A stretch of 64,000 bases of DNA from Engraulis encrasicolus (GCF_034702125.1 NC_085861.1:5369349-5433348); one strand, 5' to 3'. Positions 10,900 through 23,216 are shown, numbered from the stretch's first letter. Numbers and translations: made by a program. Notes: generated from the letters alone by a model not told the origin.

Positions 10900-13896
10900 T
10901 GTAAAAGAGACACAAAAGTGCAAAAGAGAAGAGAAAGGCAGCGAGAGAGGCAGCGAGCGACGCAGCGAGAGTGAAGAAAACAAACCCAGTCACCCCCTGC
11001 TCCGGTTTCTCAGAACGCTGTCGGGTCTTCTGAGAACGGCACTCCTACGGGGACACAGCTGATGAACGAGCTGCACAGAGCCGAGGAACAGCAGCAGCAA
11101 CAGCAACAGCAGTGACAACTGCACTGTTGGCCGATATTATCACGATAATCATCGAATTTGTACCATAATCGTGTCCTCTGTCAGTAATGTAAAAAAAAAA
11201 AACGTGATGTAGGCGTTTTCATTCAGTCGCCTTAAAACAACTTTTGGTTCATGTACCAACATTTTCCCTCTTGCAACACAAAGCAGCAGAAACAGCACAG
11301 CCACAACACTGACATGAACACGTGTCTGACACAGACACACACACACACCCCAAATATACAACACTACAAGCAGTGTGTTGCCTTAGGAGTCGACCGCCTC
11401 GCTATCAACAATGTCAACCAAAAACTTTTCACCTTACAAAGAGAAACTGGTTTACTGTTTTGTTTTCTGAAGCACTTTTGGTGTATTGTGTTTTTGCGGT
11501 TGTTCTTGTTAAACAGGCTTGCAAAAATTAACGAGTCTTTTGTTTACATAATGTTCTAGACAATGGGAGAACAAGAACAAGAACAAGTCAATGATTTGAC
11601 ATTGTAGCAGCAAGGAAACTCGTACGACCTTGGCAATGGCATGCAAGCCTTTAGTCACAGGTCATTATAACGATATGCAACCAGCACAGCACTCCCCTGA
11701 TTACCAAATGATATGCAGCTTCCTGGATGTACAATAAGCCCTTTTACTACCACACTCTGGTACACTACACACACGCGTGCTCAACAGCTACATTATGTAA
11801 TACTTGACACAGAGACAGAGGGAACATCCATACCCGTAGTGTGATAGGGCTGGGCTATGATGTGCGGAGTGGGCCAATCAGAACCAGCTCTATACAGTTA
11901 GGGGATTTGATTGGCTATAGTATGCTGCCATACGAGACAACCCCCACCACACATCTGCAATGAAACGGCATGCTGGCTGCCTGCTCCAAGAACACAACTG
12001 GACAGAATGTATTTATGTTAGGCATGTGTGCAGTGCCGTTCCACACTGAATTTGATTCTTGGAAAAACCCCTCTGTGAAATGAAAAACACAATTGTGCAT
12101 TTTAATGTATATGCAAGCATGCTAGTCTTGATGAAACTTAAGACAGACATAAAACATGCACACTAAAGGAGACTGGTGCCTTCATTTTTAACATTCAAGT
12201 GAGCTACAAATTGGATGTAACCATTGCTTTACTGTGTTGCTGAGCATTTACGAGGAAAGAAAGACTGGTTCTGCAATAATCTTTGTGGCTGTGTCTTCTT
12301 TGAAAAGAGGGGGAAGTGGTGAATGAGGCAAGCCTTTCATTCTGGCACTGAGCATTTGGGTCCTTTTAAAACTAACACAGTGTGCTGTCGGTGAACAAAG
12401 AATTCACTCTATTCATATTTATGACTAAATTCCTATGGGGACAGGCCTGTTTAAGGTAGATGCTTAGAGATGGTTATAGTTTAAACAACATGTCCACTAT
12501 GTCGTCTAAATATATTTGTTGCTTTTTTGGAATTGGGCAGGCCATGAACTCGCTGCACTCCTGTCCTTGGCAGAGATCCAACTGCTATCAAAGTTTAGGC
12601 TACTCTGAAAGGAGCTGCATAGGCCTACCCCCATTGTTTTATTCTTTTTTCCTTGTGATTACTATTATTAGGCTATTTTGTCTTTAAAATCTAATGCACT
12701 CTTCTCTATAATTCTTCTTTGTTATTCCTTGTCTTTTTTTGTCTGACATATAGGAAAAATGTAACCCTGCATACAAAGCAGCTATTCCATTTGCTCGTGC
12801 TGACTTACTGCAGCAGAGGATACAAACGGTTGGGGGGGGGACTGTTTCAGCTCACGCGCCGCAAGAACACACGGTAGCAATTCCCCGACATATTGTCACA
12901 AATAAATAATAAAGGGGAATTGAGAAGCTGGATGAAATCATGATCACGGATAGGCTACAGCGCTCGAAAGATGACAAAATTGACTGCTGAATTTGGCGAC
13001 TATGTCAAGTGGAAGGCTCTGTGAATAATTTTCACTGCAGTGTCTTCAACAAAAGCTGTAAACAACATGTAAACAACAAGGATGAGCTGTCGTTTTCCCA
13101 TCAGGCTGACAAGACTAGCCTGCCGTCGCCATAATAGAGAGCTCCCTGTACCACGTGGACATGTTTGGATTCCTTATATGGCAATTTAGGTCGTCGCATC
13201 GCATGCCTTTGATTGACCACTTGAATAATTCCGAGAAAAGCTGTATTTTGGTTGTAATCAAAGGCGTTGCATTATTACCTGATTAAAACAATAGGCTATA
13301 GCCTACCACTTGCAGGAGGAGACACTAGGCCTACTTTTATGCAGTGGTAGACTTTTTTTCCAATAATGTTCATTTAGGATCGTGAAATCAGTCCATTCTA
13401 ACATGTGGTCGGCCTGACAGACATGAACAGGGAAAATGTGCAAAAACGACATTTATTTAGGCTGACTAAAACATTAGGAGGAGATGTCCCCTTTACTCCA
13501 CGCACGATGTCCTCGCTGTAGCCTATTTGCTCAAACAACCATGATTGTTGCAAAGAACAACCCTATTACTATGACTACTTTATCATGTGCGATGAAATAT
13601 TGCGAAATATTTAGCACGCCTCGTGTCCGTGAAGACTGCATCAAAAGAACATTTTCGGTTACAATTATGTAATGTTTTCTTGGCACTAACCTACAGGCCG
13701 ATACCATTGCAATCCAAACAGGGGGTTGCCATATGGCTCACGCAAAAGCACTTCTTCATATTGTTACTGTGCTATCATTTGTGAAACAAAACATTTACTA
13801 AGTAAAATATATCACGAAGGAGATGAAAATGTGTTCATGGTTGCAATGTGCTTAGATAATATTCAATGATCGAGTAAAAACCTAGCACCTCCGTAG
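10900..13896. other. Intergenic, upstream of frat; no gene seen
   Basis: A short CAG/CAA run at 11086-11112 and a G run at 12832-12841 are present. No coding exon or mobile element was recognised. The frat promoter and 5' UTR should lie in the right-hand part; no TATA box or defined element could be assigned. Confidence 0.4.
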
Positions 13897-14043
13897 TTGG
13901 TAGATTCCGGAACCTGCGTCACCTATTGTTTACAAATCAAGCTGAAAGGTTGTTCTCTGCTGGGCAGCGTGGCGAGAGGAGAAACCGGCGGTACGCTCTC
14001 ATTCATTTTCAAAATTCGCCCAAAACCACGAACACATTTCAAG

Positions 14044-14529
14044 ATGCCTTGCCGAAAAGAAAACTATATTCTTCTGGAGCAGTCTGTTACGGTGGATTCG
14101 AAGGAGGTGGATGCTCTCGTTACGAAAATCGGCGAAGCTTTGCAGCTACACAACAATAGCGCAAACCAAAAGACTATGTCATGTCTCCACGGTCTCACCA
14201 GCAACGGCGGTAGCAACGTCAAACAGACCAATAACAACAACAGTGCGGCCCAGACACGGCGCACCGGGTGCTGTATACGACTTCGCAGCCGGGCTGTTCG
14301 TAGCAGAGCAAGTCCATACAACATCCCTGGATCAAGTGATCAGGAATGGGACCATTATAAAAGGTGGAATCGAAAACGGACTGGTGCCGCCGATGAGGAT
14401 GACCCCCATCAATTACTGCAGGAATTAATTTTGTCTGGAAATTTGATCAAAGAGGCCGTCAGACGACTTCAGTTTTCTTCAACGGAACTGGGTGAATGTT
14501 CAAAAACAATTGACAACCAACAGTGCTAG
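14044..14529 (+). CDS. gbp: GSK3-binding protein GBP/FRAT
   Basis: Single-exon gene encoding 161 aa. The N-terminus MPCRKENYILLEQSVTVDSK and the following EVDALVTKIGEALQL match the conserved FRAT/GBP N-terminal block. Residues ~117-140 (DDPHQLLQELILSGNLIKEA and on to VRRLQ) are the conserved helix through which FRAT proteins bind GSK3. From family knowledge, GBP/FRAT competes with Axin for GSK3, so it stabilises beta-catenin and promotes Wnt signalling in the cytoplasm. The middle is low-complexity (Asn/Ser, Arg-rich), as usual. The length is like fish/frog GBP and shorter than mammalian FRAT1/2. The start at 14044 is chosen because MPCR is the conserved beginning; an in-frame ATG at 13897 would add 49 unrelated residues. 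The absence of introns fits the family. The FRAT1/FRAT2/GBP orthology name cannot be settled from this window. Confidence 0.93.
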   Translation: MPCRKENYILLEQSVTVDSKEVDALVTKIGEALQLHNNSANQKTMSCLHGLTSNGGSNVKQTNNNNSAAQTRRTGCCIRLRSRAVRSRASPYNIPGSSDQEWDHYKRWNRKRTGAADEDDPHQLLQELILSGNLIKEAVRRLQFSSTELGECSKTIDNQQC

Positions 14530-15470
14530 TCGAGGACTAACAAAACGGCAAACATTAACATTCGCAATGGAATGTGACGTCCCCATGATGCTGACGAAAA
14601 TACATTTATTTTTGTTGCCCTATTTTGTCTGAGAGCATTGGACTTTACCAGGTCAGTTTATTAAAAACGTGTCAATGAGCTAAAGAACCAGTTGGCTAAA
14701 TGGTGTCTTTGAAATAAATTTATTTCCGTTCCCCTTCTTGTAAAATCTGGGAGTGGATCCCAGTTCAGCATTTGAAGACTAAATGTCTAAATCAGATGAT
14801 AAATCTGGACACGTGGGCTCATTTTTTTCAGATATTAAACTGCCTGGACTCTTGCTAGCTGGAAGCTGACATTCAATCTTTGTTGTCGTGGCTACTCCCA
14901 GCTAGCTACCTCTTCTAGCATTTTCGGGGAACACATGGTAACAACAGGAAGCAAACATTGCCATCTGAACTGTGGATAAACGGGGTAACCTCACCAAGAT
15001 CTTGTTTGTTTAATCCCGAAGCTGATATGTCTGTGGGGGTTCATTGCTGCCACACCTGAGGTCGATCACTGGCTTTTACCTCTCTGCCATGCCTGGCCCT
15101 GTACGTGCCCATGTGGGCTTTGGCTGTTGTAGAAATGCCTTGATCAATGGACATCTTCACAGTGTTCATTCAAAGACCAATTCAGCTTGTTGGGTGATGT
15201 CTGGGTTGTGCGGGTTTTCTTCCTTTTCTTTTTCTGTTTTGTGTCTCCTAACGCCAATTCTGATCAGTTTAAAATGAGCATGAACAACTACAAGGGGATG
15301 TCATCAGTAGGATGAACACACTGGTGCTTTTTTCGGATTCCAGGTGGAATTCGCTTTCTCTCCCCCTTCACATTATGTATGCTTCGCAACGAAGTCTCTT
15401 TTTTTGTATTCCTGATTTTTCAAGGATTTGGTGTCTTTAATAAACACGGTGTTTTTGCAAACTCTGGTTT
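14530..15470 (+). promoter_or_regulatory. gbp: Presumed frat 3' UTR with two poly(A) signals
   Basis: AATAAA occurs at 14713-14718 and at 15439-15444. The second is followed within ~30 bp by a T/GT-rich stretch, a typical downstream element. Which one is used cannot be told from sequence. Confidence 0.5.
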
Positions 15471-15902
15471 TGTGTTTGTATTTTCTTCAGATGGGTGACC
15501 TAACTAATTTAGTGCCTGAAATGAAGATTTGCAACTGTCATGCTTGGTTGTTTAGCCTTTTTTCCTTACACGAGGCCACCACGCTGTCGCTGACCACCTT
15601 CCTTGTCACGACCTTTCTCTGTGTTCCTTATTTATTTTTAAACCAAGCCCAGGGGGAGTAGCATCCAACTGCAGTTTGCAGAAGTGGGCAGGTCTGGATC
15701 TCTGAGATCCCGCCCCTCCCATTTTGGATCTCGCCCCTCCTATTTCTCCTATTATGGTAGTCTGTACAGTCCCACGCCATCCCGACGTCACCCTATTTGA
15801 GAATTTGCGCCAAATGTCTTCTCCGGCGAATGCATAGTAGCCTACACTGTATTCTATGCACACAGTTTGTATCGTGTCTCGTCGTTTGGAGTGCTAAATA
15901 AG

Positions 15903-16056
15903 TAAGGGATAACGGCCGACGAGGTGACCGGTTATACGAAATTAATGGCGAGGCGGCGGCTTTGAACTTTGGCGACGCGCTCAGCACGGAGAGAAAGTTG
16001 CCTCCGCCAAGCCATTCATTTCGTATGGTCGACCTCGAAGGCCGTTATCCCGCTTA
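15903..16056. repeat. GC-rich palindromic element
   Basis: TAAGGGATAACGGCCGACGA at the left pairs with 'gaaggccgttatcccgctta' at the right. Inner arms continue with 'cgaaattaatggcgaggc' and 'gccattcatttcg'. A half-copy ('gacgaggtgactcg..gatggcgaggc') lies at 16553-16600. Probably a short MITE. Confidence 0.65.
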
Positions 16057-17440
16057 TCTGCCGTTATGGTAGGGTACTTTTTTAAATCTATTATTGTCGG
16101 TAAAGTTGTAGGAACCATGTTCTATCAAGATAGAATATTGCTGTGCTGGCGTCCAACTTGACGCGCGTTTGGTAGCCGACGCTGTGATTATTTAATTTTC
16201 CTTTGGCCCTATAGGCCTACTACGTTGGGATGGAAGTTTAAAAACAAAAACTTGCGAAGCATTTCTATGCTGAATCGACATATGTCGCATCACGCGTCTA
16301 TTTCCCCCTGCTGATCATCACAGGCTAGCCACCTGTCAACTTCGTGCGTAAAAGAGAGAGAGATAGAGAAAGAGAGAGAGATTACCCACGCTAGGGTAAT
16401 TTTTAATAACTCTCCCCTTTCCCCTTTCACACGTGTTCCTTCCCCACAAGAGGAGAGTAGCCCAATTTAAAAAAGGGATGTTTTCGGATCAATAACAAAG
16501 GGAAGGCAGCGGGAAATAGCCTACATTTTAAAAACCATGGGAGTGGAGCAGATGACGAGGTGACTCGTTTCGATACAATTGATGGCGAGGCAGATGCTTA
16601 GAATTTCGGTACAGGGTATTTTTGTCATCTATTGCTAGGCCTATCTGTATTTGTAACCTATGAATTATGCCAACTGCAGAATAATGTATGCGCACGTAGG
16701 CTAATCGGGCGTGCCTCTATCATATGCATGTAGGCTAGTAGAACTTTCAGGGCGACAGACTTGACAACCAAATGCATGAGTGTTTATTTCCATTTACATA
16801 GAATAATTTGTCCTTGACCTTACTTTCTCTTTCATAGTAAAGGAGAAGGGATTGATCCAATATGAAACGGTCTCTGCAACTGCTTTAGGTTCCATTGATT
16901 TAATGATAATGGTATGCGCTGTTAGACGGTTAAAAACAAAAGGTTAATGCTGAATGTGTCATGTGTCAGGGTGTCAGTTTGGAAGCGGGGCAGATGCGCG
17001 AAGGATACCAAAGGCTACTGCAATGGCCTGCTCAGAGTCCAGTCCCCAATCCTAAAGAGATTGTGGCGACAGCATCCAGGCTTTGGGACTTTGAAGAATG
17101 TGCTCATGCTTTCGTTTTCAATGATGTGTAGGCCTACCTATGTTTAATTTTGAGCGGATCACACATGGAATAATTCGCCACTGCACAGGCGTTTTACTGC
17201 ACTTTTCTTGTACCCATCTTTCGATTTTTAGAAACTGGCACCACATATCTGGTCTTCAAACTAAGATACTAAGAAGATACACTTAATAATTATTCAAATT
17301 AGACCCATGCGTTAACAAATAGGCCTACTACATGTAGCTGTCCTTATATTAATTTCCCTCGGGATTAATAAATTATACTAAACAGGCTCGCGTGCACGGT
17401 GCAGTGACTTCCAGAGCTATTTTTCTTCCCGTGTAGAAGT
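16057..17440. other. No gene seen
   Basis: A short GA tract sits at 16352-16380. The open frame around 16947-17147 has no recognised similarity and no splice context. Confidence 0.35.
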
Positions 17441-17449
17441 TTAGCGCTG

Positions 17450-17522
17450 AATGACAAGGGGGAGGCAGTCGATGTGCTCAGGGGGGAGGAGGGAGATGTG
17501 CTCAGGGGGAGGAGGGAGATGT
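17450..17522. repeat. ~28-bp duplicated GGAGG motif
   Basis: 'atgtgctcagggggaggagg' with its extension occurs twice in tandem. Confidence 0.7.
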
Positions 17523-17764
17523 GATCCTGACCTGCCCCCCGCCCTGCACACTGCAGTTGAACATACTTGCACAGGGGCGCGCGTGATTGGATCAGGAACG
17601 CCACCTGGTGTTCAATAATAGAACTGCTGGCATTTAGTCACTTTGTTTATGTTTTGTGCCAGTGCACATAAACCACTTATTTAGTAGCCTGTGTGTTTAC
17701 AATTGCTCTTTTATTTCAATTTAATGTAGCCAGAAGTTGACCGTCATTTACAGATTATGAAGTC

Positions 17765-17862
17765 AGCGAAGTAGGCTAGGCCTATCCTATCAATGTTTGG
17801 CAGCATATGTTATTTGTCAATTGCAACAATTAGTTTTGTAATAATGACATACGGATAACTTA
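17765..17862. repeat. ~95-bp sequence duplicated at 20404-20500
   Basis: 'cctatcaatgtttggcagca' through 'aatgacatacggataac' recurs 2.6 kb away with about 10% changes. Direct orientation. Confidence 0.75.
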
Positions 17863-18118
17863 GGCCTACTTCTCTTTTATTTAGCAAATGGCCTACTGCA
17901 AAAGATAAGAATTTAAAAACAGATCTATATTATACAATAGTCTATTTTGGACACAAAATTGCTGCCATCATACAATCCCATTTCTTCATATGGTTTCACT
18001 TACAGCAGGTGGCAGCATTGCCTCAGTTAACACACGACTCCTAATCAACACCAACAACCTCTGCACTGCCACTGAACATCAGCATAGTCTGGATTAAAGC
18101 ATTCATGGTAAATAATAC

Positions 18119-18914
18119 CTGGGGCCGGATTCACAAAACTATTCTTAAGATAAATCTTAAGAAGATTCTTAAGAAAAAAAACTAAGAAGTTCCTAAGATC
18201 TATCTTAAGTGAAATTCTTCAATATTTTCTTAAGAACAATGCCAGTTCTTAAGAACTTCTTAATTTCTTCCTCACTTAAGAACTTTTTAGAATAATGCTT
18301 CTTAGTTGCCATGGCAATCAACAGGATTCTACCTACTCCCAACACTATGTTTGCCTGGTTAACACCAGACCTAATCACAAGTGAGATTAGGTCTGGGGAG
18401 TTGCCTATGTAAATTCTGTATGGGGCCAGAATACTTGGCTATTATGACACACTGCCCTGCTCTCTGATTGGGCAGAGAAACTGTTAAGGTCGGAATGCTT
18501 GGCCATTATGACACAGGTACCATGATCTTGTACGTTATGAGTCATCCTCGCCATACTGTCTTTCAGATCGAAACGATTGTGAAGAACTAAAGGCAGTATG
18601 GGAGTTCCCAGGCTAACACTATGTAGGCTAGGCCTAGAAAAAAAAAACTGCTTGCTCCTAAACATAATTTAATACATTATCATCATTATTACTACAACAT
18701 AGTTACAATGATAAGTATTATTGTTGTGATGATAATAATAATAATAATAATAGCTAATAATAATAATAATGATGATACAAATACATTAATACAATTTAAT
18801 TAATATATTGTTATTGTTGCATTTATGGAATCTTCTTAACTTTTGTCTTAAGTCAGAAAAGTGACAGTTAAGAACTATTTAGTTCTTAAGAAAGCTTTGT
18901 GAATCCGGCCCCTG
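18119..18914. mobile_element. Large TIR element (GGGGCCGGATTCACAAA ends)
   Basis: The left end CTGGGGCCGGATTCACAAA is complementary to the right end TTTGTGAATCCGGCCCCTGG. Subterminal 'cttaag' repeats occur at both sides ('ttcttaagaa'). The middle holds a (AAT)n tract at 18725-18775 and unrelated inserted sequence near 18340-18620. The end sequence is hAT-like, but no matching 8-bp flank was found. Confidence 0.65.
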
Positions 18915-19034
18915 GTTATTAATTTACAGAATGTGAGACCACGTTGCCAAATTGCAGTTAATGCAACAACTAAGCACCACCTCATAGGCGTATACATTAA
19001 TGGGTAAGAACAGCAGGGGTCAGAGACAGCGCGG

Positions 19035-19392
19035 TCATCCCTATGTTCCCCTCTACCGGGCAACATAGGACCCTTTTTTTTCAAAAAAGGGTTCTATGTT
19101 CCCCACTGCTTCAAAGTAGACTCCTGCCACATGGCAAAGTGCAGGTTGTTGTTGCACCTCTGACAGGTTAGGTTTAGGGATAGTTTTGGTCAGGGCAAAA
19201 ATTGAAAAGTCAGAAACATTGCATGACGACAGGTTAGGTATAGGGATGGTTTTGGGAAGGGCACAATTTGAAAACTTGGAAACATACAATGCAGGGAACA
19301 TAGAACCCTTTTTTATAAAAAAGGGTCCGTTCCCCTTTCCCATACAAAGACTGGGGAACATAGGACCCGGGGAACATAGGTACGCTCCCAAG
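19035..19392. repeat. Palindromic 'gggaacatagg' element
   Basis: The left 'cctatgttcccc' and right 'ggggaacatagg' ends, plus internal 'acccttttttttcaaaaaagggt' hairpins, make a foldback unit ~355 bp long. Non-coding. Confidence 0.65.
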
Positions 19393-19520
19393 ACAGCATG
19401 TGACCTATAATGGTGAAGTGAACATTTAACATTGAGTTGTCCATTTCAAGACTCTCACAGAAACTCATCACAAAGATAATGTTAGAGAGCTGTGTTAAGC
19501 GACATCAGGGGACTGTAGAG

Positions 19521-19668
19521 AAGAAGCTGGTTCAGGAGTAAACCAGGTTAATTTAAGAGGTAGCCTATTATCATCTTTTTTTCAGGTTCATAAGAGGAAT
19601 CCAGGCTCTTATATTAGATGATTTACCTCTTAACCTGGCTAAGACTACTCCTGAACCAGCTTCTTAGT
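19521..19668. repeat. Foldback element
   Basis: 'agaagctggttcaggagtaa' at 19521 pairs with the inverted 'ctcctgaaccagcttctta' ending at 19668, with further pairing around 'aggttaatttaagaggtag'. Confidence 0.7.
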
Positions 19669-19671
19669 ATA

Positions 19672-19885
19672 GGCAGAGATTCTTTAAGTATAGAGATATG
19701 CCAACATAGGTTTCTATGGGAACCTAACGCGACCAGGTTCCGGTCTGCCTAAAGGGCCGTGTCATAATGCTCCTACAATGAATAGAACAGTCCTTAGGTC
19801 TGCCTAGGTCTGCTTAAGGGGGACCATAATAGAACCAGGAAACAATGGGCCAATGGAACCTCTCTCTCTCTACTCTCTCTGGTAT
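19672..19885. repeat. Dispersed repeat, copy 1 (copy 2 at 37008-37233)
   Basis: 'agatatgccaa' through 'ctctctctctctactctctctggt' is shared with 37008-37233 in direct orientation, including 'ggttccggtctgcctaaagg'. Confidence 0.75.
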
Positions 19886-20032
19886 AGGCCTCAGAAGCTA
19901 GCTATAGAATTCAGCCAATGTTCTGGGCCATATAGGTATTAGAAGCTTATTCAATCCTGTCATTTTGACTTGGCAGCTGCTCATGTTTTTGTTTTTGTCT
20001 GGGATGTGTGCATCCTCCCCTACACATTAAAT

Positions 20033-20341
20033 CATGGGTGGGGAACCTTTTTCATTCGAGTTGCCACTTCAAATTCATCCGAGGGCCGTAAAAGTCCTCC
20101 GAGAGCCAAACTATGAACACAAACCAGGATTTCCCCCTGGAGTTCAGGCCTATAATGAAGGCAGCCACCTATAAAAAAAGACCCCACCTTAGGTCCCCTG
20201 CATATAATGTAATTGTATTGAAAAATACAAAATATGTCATATTTTATGTGAAGCTCCATAACATTAAAACAATATCGAAGGCCGGGTAAAACGGCCTCAA
20301 GGGACGCATATGGCCCTCGAGACATAGGTTCCCCACCCCTG
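20033..20341. mobile_element. hAT (Charlie-like) MITE, perfect TSD
   Basis: The ends CATGGGTGGGGAACCT and AGGTTCCCCACCCCTG are inverted partners. The exact 8-bp duplication CATTAAAT lies at 20025-20032 and 20342-20349. 309 bp, non-coding. Confidence 0.88.
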
Positions 20342-20403
20342 CATTAAATCGATTATTCAAAGTGACTTCTGACACAGTGGGTTGCACCAGCTGATCGTAA
20401 GTT

Positions 20404-20500
20404 AGGACTGAAGTAGGCTATCCTATCAATGTTTGGCAGCATATGCCTATTTGTCAAATGCAACAATTAGTTTCCTAGTAATGACATGCGGATAACCAAA
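20404..20500. repeat. Second copy of the 17765-17862 sequence
   Basis: See 17765-17862. The tail diverges after 'gcggataacc'. Confidence 0.75.
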
Positions 20501-21186
20501 GAAGTCCAGCGTAAGTTTTTGGTGGTCACTTTGTCTCGGCTTATGTGCCACTCAGCTAAGGCACTTTATATTTTGGTGTGTGTGGGTGGGTGTGTATCTG
20601 TGTGTGAGAGAGAGTGAGGCAGTGAGCTGCCTTGGCTAAATTTAAGAGTGAGCTATATATGGTTAATTTATGTGTAAGGATGTGTGTAATGTCTCGTGGG
20701 TAATGTCTTTTGTATTTATGTACGCGACTTGACACCTTAATTTCCCCCTGGAAAAAATAAATGATACTCTACTCTAATTAATGACTTATGTGGACTGGAA
20801 TCAATCAATCACTCAATCAATTTACATTGCACATTGTCAAAACAAAATTGTCCTTCAATGTGCTAGAGTAGAGAAACAGAAAAGAGTATTAAATACTGTA
20901 AATATTGTATTAAATACAGTGGATAAAGTAACTAATCACCAAAAGCAGAAAATCAGCTGATAAAGTAATTCACTTAACTGCCTAATGGGAAAACAATGCA
21001 TATAAAACAGATAATTAACAAACCAAATGCCTTACACAACCCCTATTTCAATACAGTAGGCCTATATTGACACCAAACTGCAATCATTTCCATGACACCA
21101 TTTCACATTGACATAACAAGCACTTTCAACCACCTGCCTCACATTGGATGGTTCGACGCAGCTTCGTGAGCTCCACTACCACTAGG
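20501..21186. other. No gene seen
   Basis: AT-rich unique-looking sequence with short GT-rich runs near 20575. No open frame of note. Confidence 0.4.
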
Positions 21187-21422
21187 TCTGGAAGCATGTA
21201 GCAGGATTCCATTTCTCCTGTCAAAAAAATAATCACAGCATTTATTGATTCAGTATCAACAAAGTCCTTCAAAACCTATTTCTGTTGATCTCTAAAGTGT
21301 CAATATAGTCTACAATATGTCCTGTGACTCCTCAATGTGAGATGCCATTGATATTGAAGCAATAAATGCACTGCATTATTTTTTGAGTCCAGAAATAGAA
21401 TCCTGCTACATGTTCCCAGACC
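21187..21422. repeat. Palindromic MITE
   Basis: 'gtctggaagcatgtagcagg' at the left is inverted as 'cctgctacatgttcccagac' at the right. Inner arms 'atttattgattcagtatcaa' and 'ttgatattgaagcaataaat' also pair. Confidence 0.7.
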
Positions 21423-22029
21423 GCCATGTGTGTTGAGCGCCACCAGGGGGCTCTAGAGCTCAAACACACAGAGCTCTGGTAGGAACCAGACTATATGCAA
21501 CTGGCATGATGGCAGGGTGTCACATTAACTTGTAACATAACTGATAATTTGTATTAAGCATACAGACAACCAAATAAAATCAAATAACTTAATCAAATTA
21601 ATTTGTATGCATGATGCTGTTCTAAACCGCAAAGATAGATGTGGCTGCACACTTGAAGAGGATTTCTGACTCTGAGCACATCAGTTGTTTTAATTTGAAT
21701 ATCAAAGTAAACACAAGCCCTCCCTCCTCATATCCTCAATCCCTTGCTGAAATCAAATCAAATATAAGAAATGAAGAGATTAGATGAGTCAGATGAGATG
21801 AAGGTTTTTTTTTAAATTATTATTATTTTGTTTTTTTGTGCCCCTTTGCCAACTGCCGTGTCCTACAAGATTACCAATTAGTGCGGCCCATGTTTAGACA
21901 TGCGTAGCATTGTTTTCTATTATTTGCTTTGGTATGCAGCCATGTTTAGACAGGCTGTCCATGCAGACAGCAAATTCCTTCATTGGTTTTTATCACAAAC
22001 ATCCATTCCACTACCTCCCTGTCCAATTG

Positions 22030-22580
22030 TATGTGCGTCTAGCGTTTTTCTATTATTTGCTGTGTTTTCCCGATTAATCTGGAGCTGCTCCACCAGCCAA
22101 GAAAAGCAACATCTGGAGAGGGTTGTACGCAGGGCCTTCAAAATCATTGGCCGCAGTCTTCCCACTTTAGCCTCACTCTACAACACCAGGCTTGCTAGGA
22201 AAGCCAAAAACATCACCTCTGACCCTACACAACCAGCACACCACCTATTCACACTATTACCTTCTGGGAAAAAGTACCGCAGTATCCCAAGCAAAACCAC
22301 ACGCTCTAGGGACAGTACCTACCCACAAGCCATCCGTCACTTAAATACGCACTAGCACTTTACAGCTACTCCACTATCTGGCCTTCCTACCTCCTTTGTT
22401 ACTTTGCACAATGCTACTACTGTTCTGTACATATCATGCACTTTAAATATCACATTGCACTTTTCTATGTCTCCAATCCCCCTAGACTTGTGTGAGCACA
22501 CCAAGTAACATTCCTAACAACTGTATTTTTATTCTGTTGATATGGCTAAATAAACTTGAACTTGAACTTGAACTTGAAAA
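22030..22580 (+). mobile_element. LINE 3' end (L2/Rex1-like) with (ACTTGA)n tail
   Basis: The + strand encodes LERVVRRAFKIIGRSLPTLA, then a block around HHLFTLLPSGKKYRSI and PQAIRHLNTH, the usual C-terminus of fish L2/Rex1 reverse transcriptases, ending in a stop near 22353. A 3' UTR of 'gcactttaaatatcacattgc' type follows and ends with repeated ACTTGA at 22553-22579. It is 5'-truncated: no catalytic core is present. Confidence 0.8.
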
Positions 22581-22785
22581 CAGGACCTCAAACAAGACAT
22601 TTCAAACTGTGACATAGGCCTACTTGAATAGAGTTTCTGTGTTTTCTCTTTGCCAATATTGCCAGCCCTGTAAGGCCTTCAGTGCTCTCTGTCATATTCA
22701 AGGTACTGACAGAATTGTGTTACATGGTGACAGACTTTGAATGGACTAGTTTTGTTTCTGTGTACTCCCGGCCACGTAACAGCTA

Positions 22786-23000
22786 GTGTGACGGAGGTCA
22801 TCTAGCACCTGTTCACCCCCCTCGGGGATCGAACGTGCGACCTCGTCAACTACAACGGTCCGGCAATGGGAGACACAGTACGATACCGCTGGGCCAAGAG
22901 ACTAGTCTCTCGGCCCAACGGCACGAGACTGTATGAGGCTATCGGAGGGAGGTTTACCAACGTTCCACGCCAACTCTGTGCTAGTTAGCCTCCGTTACAC
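22786..23000 (-). mobile_element. TIR element carrying a tRNA-like pol III promoter
   Basis: The outer ends are inverted: GTGTAACGGAGGCTAACTAGCA-type at 23000 inward, and GTGTGACGGAGGTCATCTAGCA-type at 22786 inward. Read on the minus strand, the interior has an A box (TGGCCCAGCGGTA) and a B box (GTTCGATCCCC) about 60 bp apart. The minus strand therefore looks like a tRNA head inside a transposon-like shell. A second, disrupted copy is at 59996-60660. Confidence 0.6.
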
Positions 23001-23034
23001 TAGGCCTACTTACATGCAATTCATCACTATCTGT

Positions 23035-23216
23035 CAGGGCTGGACTTGGGGAGGAATAAAGCCCGGGCGCTTTTGACTTAAAGGGGCTCCTCATAATTAG
23101 TGCCACAGAACTGACGCAGAATTATTTTGTTTTACATTTCTGAAAATAGGAGACCACAAGGGTGCGGGGCCCACCGGGATATGCCCACTATATGCCAGAT
23201 GGACAGTCCAGCCCTG
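23035..23216. mobile_element. hAT MITE (CAGGGCTGGAC ends)
   Basis: CAGGGCTGGACTTGGGGAGG at the left and GGACAGTCCAGCCCTG at the right. The flanks CTATCTGT and CTGTCTGT match 7 of 8. Same family as 34812-35049. Confidence 0.8.

Noticed and set aside
11086..11112. CAG/CAA run as polyglutamine coding
   Set aside because: Short and followed at once by TGA; no exon structure around it.
13897..14043. Upstream in-frame ATG extending frat by 49 residues
   Set aside because: The extension is unlike FRAT/GBP, whose conserved start MPCR is at 14044.
16947..17147. 66-codon + strand frame
   Set aside because: No similarity, no splice context; length expected by chance.
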